From CAZVYJ01 sp964631565 (GTDB taxonomy: Bacteria > Planctomycetota > Phycisphaerae > SM23-33): DNA of 64,000 bases. Shown here piece after piece: positions 25,154 through 33,722 of this stretch. A model generated the notes under the pieces. It saw only the letters and a list, made by a program, of their open reading frames with translations, did not search any database and had not been told where the DNA came from. How positions within the stretch are numbered: position 1 is the first letter of the stretch; every line of letters begins with the position of its first letter. The stretch lies in contig CAZVYJ010000002.1 in assembly GCA_964631565.1 (NCBI GenBank), forward strand, positions 1 to 64,000, read 5' to 3'. The translations under genes and the position numbers were made by a program.

Positions 25154-25216
25154 GTCTTTCTCCGCTTTTTGGTTCCGGCCTTGCCGAAGCTGTCGGAAAT
25201 ATTCAAAAACGACAAC

Positions 25217-25306
25217 CGACACAGAGGCACAGAGTTTCAGAGGAATACTTCGTAATTATCAGTTCTCTGAATTTGTCTGCTCTGTGTTCTCTGCGTCTCT
25301 GTGTCG
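25217..25306. repeat. Family B hairpin repeat, copy B2
   Basis: CGACACAGAGGCACAGAG at the left end pairs with CTCTGCGTCTCTGTGTCG at the right end across ~55 bases. It lies upstream of the ThuA gene in a 325-base gap (25154-25478). The remaining ~170 bases of that gap, 25307-25478, show nothing I can name. Confidence 0.8.
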
Positions 25307-25478
25307 CAAAGTGTTTTTCGGAAATCTCTTTGCGAAACTAAAAGACAAGCCTCATCACTGATTCGCGTTGAAACTATTTGAAGTAAAACATCGCGAACCG
25401 GCAAAGAGGCTTCTGTGATTCCGATTTCGAAAGTATTTTCCCGCGCATGCCGCAGCTTGCAACGATATTCGCGTAATT

Positions 25479-26027
25479 TCAGCGTGTCCGTACCGAATGC
25501 GGCAACACGACATCCCAGTTGATCTTCGAGCCGATGTACATGTAAGTCCTGTTCAACGCCTCGGTAAGTTCACTGCGGCCGAGTTCACTGCAGTGATAGT
25601 CGTTGTGGATAACCAGGTATTTGTCGTCCTTCTCCGACAACAGCAGCGTGCAGGCCAGTATGAGTTCCGCCGGGTCGCCTTCCCGCAGCGCAGGGAAGTA
25701 AACGGCGTCGGGGCATGTTTCAAAGCGGCCTGAATCCTTGTTTATGTCGGGGATATTTTCCCGCCCGGCCGAGAAAAGCATTTTCGCTTCGACGTGCCCG
25801 CTTTTGACCATTTCTTCGAGCGTCGCAGGCCTGTTTCCCTTTTCGGCCGTGAAATTTTTCAGGCCGTCGGCCAGCGACTGCATCCGGCTGGGCGATAAAG
25901 TCGGGCACGGCTGAAAGTCCGGTGGGCGGTTTGGACGGTGGGCCCACATTATTAATACGACGATAATCGCCAGCAGCAGGGCCGCAGCAAGGTTTATTTT
26001 CAACGTGCGCTCAAGCCACCGGTTCAT
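25479..26027 (-). CDS. Single-TM protein, possibly pseudopilin-like, unknown function
   Basis: A 182-residue protein with one N-terminal helix (INLAAALLLAIIVVLIMW) and a soluble domain with DSGRFETCPDAVYFPALREGDPAE and KYLVIHNDYHCSELG. It resembles type II secretion pseudopilin-like proteins of Planctomycetota in layout, but no prepilin peptidase motif is visible. It overlaps the upstream gene as ATGA, so the two work together or are at least co-translated. Confidence 0.65.
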   Translation of the reverse strand: MNRWLERTLKINLAAALLLAIIVVLIMWAHRPNRPPDFQPCPTLSPSRMQSLADGLKNFTAEKGNRPATLEEMVKSGHVEAKMLFSAGRENIPDINKDSGRFETCPDAVYFPALREGDPAELILACTLLLSEKDDKYLVIHNDYHCSELGRSELTEALNRTYMYIGSKINWDVVLPHSVRTR

Positions 26028-26536
26028 TCGCTTTCCCTCCGCAGCCTGGCCATCAGGTCGTTCGTGTCCTGAACTTTTTGCCTGAATGCGTCCATATCAT
26101 CGTGACGGACGGATTTGACACAACCATCAATTTGAGCAAAGTTGACGACGGCTTGGTTATGATTGGCCGGCAATTCGAAAGCCAGCATGGCGTCCTGCGG
26201 TTCGACATCTGACGATATCGGCACATAGATGTAATCGCAGTGCTTCAGCAGGTCATTGATGTCGCCGCTTTCCGTCGGTTTATTGCCTGTTGACGGGCAG
26301 GTGAAATATTTACTGCCCAAAAAGTGTTCTTTCACGAAATATGACACATTGGGAGCGGGCCAGCTTTTATATTCGCCGGAATACACTGATGCCGCAATGC
26401 TGACGCTTCTCAGGTGGGACTTGCACATTGTACGCTGAGAAACAGTTGGACCGGTATAGAATGAAGGCACAAGAATTATGGCCAACAAGCCCAGAAGCAA
26501 TATGACGAACAATGCAAATCGTTCTCGTTCCCGCAT
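26024..26536 (-). CDS. Pseudopilin-like single-TM protein
   Basis: A 170-residue protein. The N-terminal helix (FALFVILLLGLLAIILVPSF) is followed by MCKSHLRSVSIAASVYSGEYKSWP and YFTCPSTGNKP, which recall the CxxNLxxIGxAxxxYxxxxxGxxP and CP motifs of Planctomycetota DUF1559/H-x9-DG pseudopilins. It lacks the GFT[LI]xE processing site. The ATG at 26536 is chosen over a start 23 codons upstream. It is coupled to the next gene by ATGA. Confidence 0.65.
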   Translation of the reverse strand: MRERERFALFVILLLGLLAIILVPSFYTGPTVSQRTMCKSHLRSVSIAASVYSGEYKSWPAPNVSYFVKEHFLGSKYFTCPSTGNKPTESGDINDLLKHCDYIYVPISSDVEPQDAMLAFELPANHNQAVVNFAQIDGCVKSVRHDDMDAFRQKVQDTNDLMARLRRESE

Positions 26537-26669
26537 AAATACGCCCCTTTGCTTTTCCTTATGATATTGTGCCGCACGGTTGCACACAAGCTCATAACAC
26601 ACCACGGATTGCCCCTTAGGGGCGATTCTGCTATGCTGGTCGTCTGCACGGAAAGGAAAACGAGCACAG

Positions 26670-28667
26670 ATGCCGAAAATGCCGCAGACATTGACTTACA
26701 AGATACTTTCGGAGCATCTCGTCGAGGGCGAGCTTACGCCCGGCGGCGAGATAGGCATCCGCATAGACCAGACCCTCACGCAGGACGCAACCGGCACGAC
26801 GGCCTTCCTGCTGCTGGAGGCCATGAACATCCCGCGCGTGCGGACCGAGCTTTCGGTCAGCTACGTTGACCACAACATGTCCCAGTTCGGCCCGGAAAAC
26901 CACAACGACCACCTGTATCTGCAGTCGGTCGCGGCGAAGTTCGGTGCGTATTTCTCCCGGCCGGGCAACGGAATCTGCCACCAGGTGCACCTCGAGCGGT
27001 TCGGCCGCCCGGGCGCAACGCTGCTCGGCTCGGACAGCCACACGCCGACCGGCGGCGGGCTTGGAATGCTCGCCATCGGCGCGGGCGGGCTTGACGTAGC
27101 CGTCGCCATGGGCGGCGGGGCGTTCTACCTGACATGCCCGAAGGTCATCGGCGTGAAGCTCACCGGCAGGCTCCGGCCGTGGGTCTCGGCCAAGGACATC
27201 ATTCTCAAGCTGCTGAGCGTGCTGACGACGCGCGGCAACGTCGGATGCGTGGTGGAATATTTCGGCGACGGCGTGGCCGGCCTGCCGATACCCGCCCGCG
27301 CTACATGCACGAACATGGGCGCTGAGCTTGGCGTGACGACCAGCGTTTTTCCGTCCGACGCGGCGACGAAGCAGTTCCTCGACGCGCAGGGCCGCGGCAA
27401 GGTCTGGCGCGAGCTCTCATCCGACGCGGGCGCGAAATACGACCGCGTAATCGAAATAAATCTCGACGAGCTTGAACCGATGGCGGCCGGGCCGTCCAGC
27501 CCCGACAACGTGGTGACCGTGGCCGACGAGGCCGGCAAAAAAGTAGCGCAGGTGCTTATCGGCTCGTGCACGAACTCCAGCTACCAGGACCTGATGCTCG
27601 TGGCAAGGCTGCTGAAGGGCCGGACTGTCAACGCCGGCGTCGAGCTTGGCATTGCGCCGGGCAGCAGGCAGGTGCTGGAGATGCTCGGCGAAAACGGCGC
27701 ACTGGCCGACATGGTGCAGGCCGGCGCGAGAATACTCGAATCGTCCTGCGGGCCGTGCATCGGCCAGGGCTTCTCGCCGGCCGAGAACACGATAAGCCTG
27801 CGGACGTTCAACCGCAACTTCGCCGGGCGGACCGGCACGAAGGACGACAAGGTTTACCTCGTTTCGCCCGAAACCGCCGTGGCAGCCGCACTGACGGGCG
27901 AAATAACCGACCCGCGGAAGCTGCCTGAGATTTTCGGCGTGGATTACGAGAAGATTGCCGCATCGGCGCCGGAAAAATTCGCCGTCGACGACGGCATGAT
28001 AATTCCGCCGCCCGACAAGGCCGCAGCAGCGAAGGTCGAGGTGTTCCGCGGCTCAACGATAGTCAAGCCGCCCTCCGGCAAGCCGCTGGCCGACGAGTTC
28101 GCCGCGCAGGTGCTCATCCGCGTCGGCGACAAGATAACCACCGACCACATAATGCCGGCCGGGGCGTTTTTGAAGCACCGCTCCAACGTGCCGGAATACG
28201 CCAAATACGTCTTCAACTGCTTCAACGAGCAAGGCCAGCCGACATTCGCCGACCGCGCCCTGGCCGCCAGGGCCGACGGCAAGGTCGGCGTGATAGTCGC
28301 CGGCGACAGCTACGGGCAGGGCTCAAGCCGCGAGCACGCCGCACTGTGCCCGATGTACCTTGGCGTCGGCGTGGTCGTCGCGAAGACAATCGAGCGCATC
28401 CACCAGGCCAACCTCGTGAACTTCGGCATACTGCCTCTGGTGTTCGCCGACCCCGGCGATTACGACAAAATCGACGCTGGCGATGAGCTGTCGGTCAGCG
28501 GCGTTCACGACGCCATCGCCACCGGCGAGCCGCTTGAGATTACCAACGTGACAAAGGGCGTGAAGTTCATCTGCCGCCCGGAGCTTTCGCCGCGGCAGCG
28601 TGAGATTCTCGCCGCCGGCGGAACGCTGAACTATACGCGCTACCACGCAGGGAAATCCAAACCGTAA
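26670..28667 (+). CDS. Aconitate hydratase (short, ~660-residue type)
   Basis: Fe-S dehydratase interconverting citrate and isocitrate, or a homoaconitase-like substrate, in the TCA cycle or a related pathway. [4Fe-4S] ligands are in IGSCTNSSYQD (~300) and SSCGPCIGQG (~359-362). SDSHTPTGGGLGMLAIGAGG is the N-terminal signature and GDSYGQGSSREHAA the C-terminal swivelling-domain motif. The shorter length compared with ~890-residue AcnA fits the bacterial/archaeal aconitase subgroup of ~645 residues. The ATG follows GGAAAGG. A LOG-family gene follows 21 bases later. Confidence 0.93.
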   Translation: MPKMPQTLTYKILSEHLVEGELTPGGEIGIRIDQTLTQDATGTTAFLLLEAMNIPRVRTELSVSYVDHNMSQFGPENHNDHLYLQSVAAKFGAYFSRPGNGICHQVHLERFGRPGATLLGSDSHTPTGGGLGMLAIGAGGLDVAVAMGGGAFYLTCPKVIGVKLTGRLRPWVSAKDIILKLLSVLTTRGNVGCVVEYFGDGVAGLPIPARATCTNMGAELGVTTSVFPSDAATKQFLDAQGRGKVWRELSSDAGAKYDRVIEINLDELEPMAAGPSSPDNVVTVADEAGKKVAQVLIGSCTNSSYQDLMLVARLLKGRTVNAGVELGIAPGSRQVLEMLGENGALADMVQAGARILESSCGPCIGQGFSPAENTISLRTFNRNFAGRTGTKDDKVYLVSPETAVAAALTGEITDPRKLPEIFGVDYEKIAASAPEKFAVDDGMIIPPPDKAAAAKVEVFRGSTIVKPPSGKPLADEFAAQVLIRVGDKITTDHIMPAGAFLKHRSNVPEYAKYVFNCFNEQGQPTFADRALAARADGKVGVIVAGDSYGQGSSREHAALCPMYLGVGVVVAKTIERIHQANLVNFGILPLVFADPGDYDKIDAGDELSVSGVHDAIATGEPLEITNVTKGVKFICRPELSPRQREILAAGGTLNYTRYHAGKSKP

Positions 28668-28688
28668 TATGCGGAAGCGGGGCCGCCG

Positions 28689-29219
28689 ATGAGTGACGCC
28701 AATATCGTGACAGTTTTCGGCGCGAACGATCCGGCCGCCGGCAGCGAGGCCTATGAAACGGCGCGGGCCGTCGGTGCGGCCCTTGCGCGGCTGGGCTACG
28801 GCGTGGCCAATGGCGGATACGGCGGCACGATGGAGGCCTCCGCACGCGGGGCCTGCGAAGCCGGCGGAAAAACCATCGGCGTCGTCTGCTCGATATGGAA
28901 CTCCCGGCCCAACAAATACGTCAAAGAAGTGGTGGCCACAGGCAGTCTCGCCGACCGAATCGGCAAGCTCGTGGAGCTTGGCACGGCAGGCTACGTGGTG
29001 CTGCCCGGCGCCACCGGCACGCTGGTCGAGCTGGCTACCGTCTGGGAATTGATGCTCAAGAAGCAACTGCCTGTCAGGCCGATAGTATGCATGGGCGGTT
29101 TCTGGCGGCCGCTTGTGGAAATGATGTCCGCCGCCCGGCCCGGCTGCGAAAAGCTGGTGGCCGTCGTCGAATCGCCGGATGAAATTGCAAAGTATTTCCC
29201 GAAGCGAGATAAGATGTGA
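28689..29219 (+). CDS. LOG-family protein (cytokinin riboside 5'-monophosphate phosphoribohydrolase-like)
   Basis: Rossmann-like protein of 176 residues. GYGVANGGYGGTMEASARGA (GGYGGxM) and LPGATGTLVELATVWE (PGGxGTxxE with Ala for the second Gly) are the nucleotide and active-site motifs. Characterised LOG proteins release free base from AMP-linked cytokinins or nucleotides. Linkage to aconitase has no clear meaning. The function in this organism is unproven. Confidence 0.85.
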   Translation: MSDANIVTVFGANDPAAGSEAYETARAVGAALARLGYGVANGGYGGTMEASARGACEAGGKTIGVVCSIWNSRPNKYVKEVVATGSLADRIGKLVELGTAGYVVLPGATGTLVELATVWELMLKKQLPVRPIVCMGGFWRPLVEMMSAARPGCEKLVAVVESPDEIAKYFPKRDKM

Positions 29220-29291
29220 ATGCGGTCCGGCATAGTGTAGAATATTAATTAACGGTGTTTTAATTAAGAGTACCTGACAAAAGAAACAGCC

Positions 29292-29382
29292 AGAACCACA
29301 AAGGACACAGAGAGCACAGAAAATAAAGGATTCAAGGGTTTTATGTGTTTATTCAGTGTCCTCTGTGAACTCTGTGGTTTAA
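29292..29382. repeat. Family B hairpin repeat, copy B3
   Basis: Left arm AGAACCACAAAGGACACAGA and right arm CTCTGTGAACTCTGTGGTTT are imperfectly inverted across ~55 AT-rich bases. It fills most of the gap between the LOG gene and a lipoprotein gene. Confidence 0.8.
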
Positions 29383-29435
29383 TTTGTCATGGGTTCTAGT
29401 AAAAAATTGCCCTCGCGATAAACAGAGGCGGCGAA

Positions 29436-30461
29436 TTGGGTAATATCAGGACAGCCATTTTGTTGACTGCCGCTTGCATGCTCCTGGCCGGGTGCTCGAC
29501 TTTCGACTCCCTGCTCAAGGGGCACAGTGAGCCTACAGGCAAGCCGGAGGAGAAGGCGGCTGTGGACCCCGTCAGCCCAGATGGACTGAACATCGACATG
29601 GACGTGTTCTCGGTCCTGGCGGAGCGGCCGGTTGTTCCGTTCACTCCGGCGAGGGGCTCCAAAGAGCCGATATTCGTGGAACATCCCATACCGCCTTCCG
29701 GCACCATGGTGATAGACCGCCGTGCGACGGTTCTGCTCAACAAGCCGACGGGCTGGTATGTCGCCCGCTTTGAAAACGAAAAAGGCAAGCCCTACGAGGT
29801 GTCGCGGCTGCTCCTGCCGTGCGAAATGACCGAAGAGCTGTCCGCAATGAACGCCGAGAACCCCAACGCGATTCTCCGCCTTACCGGCGAAACGTTCGTG
29901 TACAGGGGCCAGCCGTATCTGCTGCCTCTCAGCGCGTCCATAGACACGCCGCAGCATCCGATGCCCAGCCCCAAAGGGCCTGAGCAGGCGATGGCCCCGA
30001 AGGAGGACGAAGTCGCAGCCGTTACGGGCACGTCAGGGGAATCGTCGGCCGAAGACATCCAGGAAAGCCTGCGGAAGCAGTACGGCGGCGACACGGATCC
30101 CGTAATCTCGCCCATAAGGCGGAAAGAAGGCGGACACTCGCCAGTCCCGTCCGAAGCCCCTGCGCTCGGGCGTGAAATCGCACCGAGCCGCAGCACGCTC
30201 GTGGTGGACCGGCTGGTCGTCGTGACCCAGGAATCCGACTCGAAATGGTGGGTGATCCGCTTTGAGGCCGACAACACACTGATGGAAAGCCCCATCAGGA
30301 TTCTGCCGTGCGAGCCGCTGGAGAGAATCGAAAACATCGTCAAGAACAGCCCGAAAAACTACCTCCGTTTCCGCATATCCGGCAACGTGTACAGCTACAA
30401 GGGCAAGTACTACCTGCTGCTGAGGAAACTTCTTGTCGAGCGTGAGATGGGGCAGTTCTAA
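29436..30461 (+). CDS. Lipoprotein of unknown function with a duplicated module
   Basis: A 341-residue lipoprotein: AAILLTAACMLLAGC-like signal with a lipobox (LLAGCST). The TTG start is preceded by AGAGGCGGCG, a fair Shine-Dalgarno. The protein contains two similar segments: an opening of the form TLVVDRLVVVTQESDSKWWVIRFEADN near residues 250-275 resembles TMVIDRRATVLLNKPTGWYVARFENE near 88-113, each followed by a ..LPCE.. motif and Y.YRG/YKGKxYLLxL, so it is an internal duplication. No known family is recognised. The AT-rich repeat C2 begins right after the stop. Confidence 0.7.
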   Translation: MGNIRTAILLTAACMLLAGCSTFDSLLKGHSEPTGKPEEKAAVDPVSPDGLNIDMDVFSVLAERPVVPFTPARGSKEPIFVEHPIPPSGTMVIDRRATVLLNKPTGWYVARFENEKGKPYEVSRLLLPCEMTEELSAMNAENPNAILRLTGETFVYRGQPYLLPLSASIDTPQHPMPSPKGPEQAMAPKEDEVAAVTGTSGESSAEDIQESLRKQYGGDTDPVISPIRRKEGGHSPVPSEAPALGREIAPSRSTLVVDRLVVVTQESDSKWWVIRFEADNTLMESPIRILPCEPLERIENIVKNSPKNYLRFRISGNVYSYKGKYYLLLRKLLVEREMGQF

Positions 30462-30606
30462 AATTTCGGATTTGGGATTTCGGGATTCGGAATTTCAAAT
30501 TTGAGATATCGGGATATCAGATTTAAGGGTTGAAATTGCGCGTCGCATCGCCTTGGGTGCGAAATTCGGGACTCCATATTATTTGAAATTTGAGATTTGA
30601 AATTTC
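30462..30606. repeat. Family C AT-rich repeat, copy C2
   Basis: About 145 bases of units such as AAATTTCGGATTTGGGATTT, GGAATTTCAAATTTGAGAT and TATTTGAAATTTGAGATTTG directly after the lipoprotein stop and ending ~12 bases before the next start. The composition and motifs match copy C1 on the other side of the window. Confidence 0.75.
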
Positions 30607-30617
30607 CTGTTGAGGCC

Positions 30618-32348
30618 ATGACCCGCTTCGCTTTCACATTTCTGTCGCCATACGTGCTTCTGGTGCTGCTGCCTGTCGCGCTGGTCGCGATGTGGACGCT
30701 GCTGCGGCCTGGCAGGGAGATGCTCGTAGTCGGCAGTCTTCGCCTGTGGCGGCAGGCGGTCCAGGCGCCGGAGGCCCGGCAGAGATTCCCGTCGAGGCGC
30801 ATAAGCCTCTCCTGGCTGCTGCTTCTGTGCGGAGCCGCGGCTGCGGTTCTGGCGGGCGCTCGCCCGGCGTTTCTCACGCAGAGGCCCACCAGGCAGATAT
30901 CCCTGGCGGTCTATCCGTCGGCGGAGTTCGGCCCGCGGGACGGCATGAAGCAGCTGCGGCAGGCGGCGTCGGCGATTCTGGGCAGGCTTGAAAGGCACGA
31001 CCGCGTCCAGCTCCTGCTTCCGGACGTTCTGGGCGGGGCAAGCGGGTGGCTGTCGCCGGCCAACGCGGAAAAACGCATCGACAATCTCCCGGCCCTGCCG
31101 GTCTGCGCGAAAGACATGACATTGCCGGTCGCCTCGGGCGATTCTCGAAAGATTTTTGCACTCATTCCCGCCGGTTCAGGCGCAATATACAGGCCGGGTG
31201 AGGAAGTAATCGAGCTGCCGTGCGATTCGTCCGGAGGCTGCATCGAGGCCGCCGCGGGGAACGACTATCCCGACAACCGTGCCGAGATACTGATAAGCGT
31301 GGCGCAACCCTCCGGCAAAAACGGACAGCTCACCGTTACGAGTTTCAGGAACGCCACCAGCCGCGGCAGCACGGACGAATTCGCCGACGATCTTGGCGTG
31401 TACAAGCTCCGCTCGACTGCGGCGGTGGCCTTTGAGCTTCCCGGCGACGGAACATCGCACGCCGTGTACCTTGTCCGCAGGCCCCTTCAGAAAATCAGGG
31501 TCGCCATGCTGGGCGATGACATGCCGATGGTTCGCCGCCTGATTGACGCGGCGCCGAATCTTGAGATAGCGGCAAGCGAATCGCAGGCCGATGTCCTGGT
31601 CATAATAGGTGACGGAAGGCTGCTGACGAAAAAACCGGCGATCATCTTCAATCCGCCGACACCGCCGGCCGGCTGGAAGGCAGGCGAGACATATCAGCGC
31701 GTTATGCTGCGGGACGCCGACGTCGCCGCGGACGATGACATCATGAAAGATGTGGACTTTGCCGCCGTCGCCGTACGCCGCATGACCGGATGGGTCACCA
31801 GTGAACGTCCCAGCCAGAAGTGTCTGGCCTCTATCGACGGCGCGGCCTTTATCCTTCGAGAAGAATCCGCAGTCGGAGGCAGGGCGGTTCGCAGGGTTTA
31901 CGTTGCCTTCGACCCGGCCGAGATCAACACAAACTTTGGCATGACCGAAGCGTTCGTCATTTTCATGGCCAACTGCATCCAGTGGCTCGCGCCGGGCGAA
32001 GCCGATCACCAGGCCCACACAAGCGGCGACGTGCAGGGCGTCTACGAGTATGTAACGCCGCTTGAGGCGGCCGACTGGAAGAATTGGGAGCTGATATACC
32101 CGAAACAGGCCGATTTCAGCGGCCCGCTCGCGTCCCCCGGCATTTACAGGGATTCCGACGGCAAATTACACGCCGTCAGCCTGCCCGGAGTAAAAGGCGG
32201 CTCGTCGGCGATGTTGCCGATGAAACTGATTGCCGAATCGCAACTGCCTGAAGGCGAAATGCTTGAGGGAGAACACGAATTCTGGCCTCTTATGGTCGTG
32301 CTGGCTGCGGCATTGTGGCTGGCCGGCTGGATCGTCCGGGTGAAGTAG
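30618..32348 (+). CDS. BatA-like (aerotolerance N-terminal domain) membrane protein
   Basis: A 576-residue protein with an N-terminal BatA-type segment: FLSPYVLLVLLPVALVAMW (first helix), RRISLSWLLLLCGAAAAVLAGA (second helix), a large extracytoplasmic region, and a C-terminal helix (FWPLMVVLAAALWLAGWIVRVK). The arrangement recalls Bat-type proteins of MoxR/VWA modules, but no VWA MIDAS motif is evident. The start MTRFAFTFLSP is chosen after GTTGAGG. It follows the AT-rich repeat; a MoxR or DUF58 neighbour is not in the window. Confidence 0.65.
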   Translation: MTRFAFTFLSPYVLLVLLPVALVAMWTLLRPGREMLVVGSLRLWRQAVQAPEARQRFPSRRISLSWLLLLCGAAAAVLAGARPAFLTQRPTRQISLAVYPSAEFGPRDGMKQLRQAASAILGRLERHDRVQLLLPDVLGGASGWLSPANAEKRIDNLPALPVCAKDMTLPVASGDSRKIFALIPAGSGAIYRPGEEVIELPCDSSGGCIEAAAGNDYPDNRAEILISVAQPSGKNGQLTVTSFRNATSRGSTDEFADDLGVYKLRSTAAVAFELPGDGTSHAVYLVRRPLQKIRVAMLGDDMPMVRRLIDAAPNLEIAASESQADVLVIIGDGRLLTKKPAIIFNPPTPPAGWKAGETYQRVMLRDADVAADDDIMKDVDFAAVAVRRMTGWVTSERPSQKCLASIDGAAFILREESAVGGRAVRRVYVAFDPAEINTNFGMTEAFVIFMANCIQWLAPGEADHQAHTSGDVQGVYEYVTPLEAADWKNWELIYPKQADFSGPLASPGIYRDSDGKLHAVSLPGVKGGSSAMLPMKLIAESQLPEGEMLEGEHEFWPLMVVLAAALWLAGWIVRVK

Positions 32349-32403
32349 CAACCGGGCGGTTATTTTCGCCGCGAGGGCTAGAATATATGTTGAGGCAGGG
32401 GCG

Positions 32404-33447
32404 ATGGCCACGGTGACCGAAATGCACGATGCAATGTTATGGGAAAAGCTTGACGGCAAGGGCGAAAAAGTCCGCTGCAGACTCTGCGGGCATGAGTGCG
32501 TAATCCTCGCCGGCAAGTACGGCATATGCAGCGTGCGGGAAAATGTCGCGGGGGAGATAAAGTCTCACAGCTACGGCGAAATCGTCGCACTCAATGTCGA
32601 TCCAATCGAGAAAAAACCGCTGTTTCATTTTCTGCCCGGCACGATGAGCCTGTCGATAGCGGCCGCAGGCTGCAACTTCCAGTGCGAGTTCTGCCAGAAC
32701 TGGCAGATATCGCAGTCGCCGCGTGAGGGACGCTCCGTCGGTTCCCACGCCGTCAGCCCGGAGCAGGTGGTCACAGCCGCAATAAACTACGACTGCGCGT
32801 CCATCAGCTATACATACACCGAGCCGACGGTTTTCTTTGAGTTCGCCTACGACACGGCGAAGATTGCGCATCAGAAGGGGATAAGGAACTGTTTCGTATC
32901 CAACGGATACATGACCCCGCTGGCTGTCGGCACGATAGCGCCTTACCTTGACGCTATAAACGTGGACCTCAAGGCGTTTCGCGACGAGACTTACCGGCGG
33001 GTAATGAAGGCTCGCCTGGAGCCTGTGCTGAGCTGCCTGAAATCGCTGGTGTCAGCCGGAATATGGGTGGAGATTACAACGCTCGTCGTGCCCGGCATGA
33101 ACGATTCGCCGAAGGAACTGCGCGACATCGCGAATTTCATCGTAACCGAACTCGGCAGCGGCGTACCGTGGCATGTCAGCCGCTTCCACGCCGATTACAA
33201 GGTCACAAACGTGCCGTCAACTCCGCTTGCCACGCTGGAAATGGCGTACAGGACGGGCCGCGAGGCCGGGCTTAAATACGTCTATTGCGGCAACTCGCCG
33301 GGGGAGGCCGACGAGAATACATACTGCCCGGCGTGCGGATCGAAACTTGCGGAGCGCCTGGGCTTCCGCACGTCGAATGTGCGCGTCAGGGACGGCTGCT
33401 GCCCGGATTGCGGAGAGCGGATCGAGGGAATCTGGTCGGTGAAATAA
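32404..33447 (+). CDS. amrS: AmmeMemoRadiSam-system radical SAM enzyme (AmrS)
   Basis: Radical SAM enzyme of 347 residues, related to pyruvate formate-lyase activase. The radical SAM cluster motif is CNFQCEFCQNW (CxxxCxxC at about residues 90, 94, 97). An N-terminal block CRLCGHECVILAGKYGICSVRE and the downstream GTMSLSIAAAGCN are AmrS hallmarks. The C-terminus adds a zinc-ribbon-like pair CPACGSK...CCPDCGE. Family members are thought to act with AmrA and AmrB; neither is in this window. The substrate is unknown. Confidence 0.9.
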   Translation: MATVTEMHDAMLWEKLDGKGEKVRCRLCGHECVILAGKYGICSVRENVAGEIKSHSYGEIVALNVDPIEKKPLFHFLPGTMSLSIAAAGCNFQCEFCQNWQISQSPREGRSVGSHAVSPEQVVTAAINYDCASISYTYTEPTVFFEFAYDTAKIAHQKGIRNCFVSNGYMTPLAVGTIAPYLDAINVDLKAFRDETYRRVMKARLEPVLSCLKSLVSAGIWVEITTLVVPGMNDSPKELRDIANFIVTELGSGVPWHVSRFHADYKVTNVPSTPLATLEMAYRTGREAGLKYVYCGNSPGEADENTYCPACGSKLAERLGFRTSNVRVRDGCCPDCGERIEGIWSVK

Positions 33448-33524
33448 ACCGGCGGGCGCATTCGGCGTCTGTATCGGCCGAGCCGCCCGCGGTAATATGC
33501 AGGTTAACAGCGTCTTAGTCTTAA

Positions 33525-33599
33525 TTAATGCTTGCGACGATTGCGGCGTTCGCGACGCTTCTTTGAACCGATTTTTCTGCGACGTCTTGGCTTGGACAT
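33525..33599 (-). CDS. 24-residue highly basic micro-protein, candidate small ribosomal protein
   Basis: Short ORF encoding 24 residues, 18 of them Arg, Lys or His, beginning MSKPRRRRKIGSKKRRERRN. A strong Shine-Dalgarno (AAGAGGAAATTA before the ATG) supports translation. It is the last gene after rplM-rpsI-argC on the same strand, ~120 bases beyond argC. Short basic ribosomal proteins such as bTHX or bS22 and AURKAIP1/COX24-domain proteins share this size and composition, and I suspect the latter group; homology is a guess from composition and position. Confidence 0.6.
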   Translation of the reverse strand: MSKPRRRRKIGSKKRRERRNRRKH

Positions 33600-33722
33600 T
33601 AATTTCCTCTTTTTTATCTGTCGTTAGTTCGCCGTTTCGCGGCGAGGCGCCGTATCATACACAAAATCTGATGCACCGCCAGAAATTATTCCCGTCATAA
33701 CGGCGACGTTACTCATGTAATT

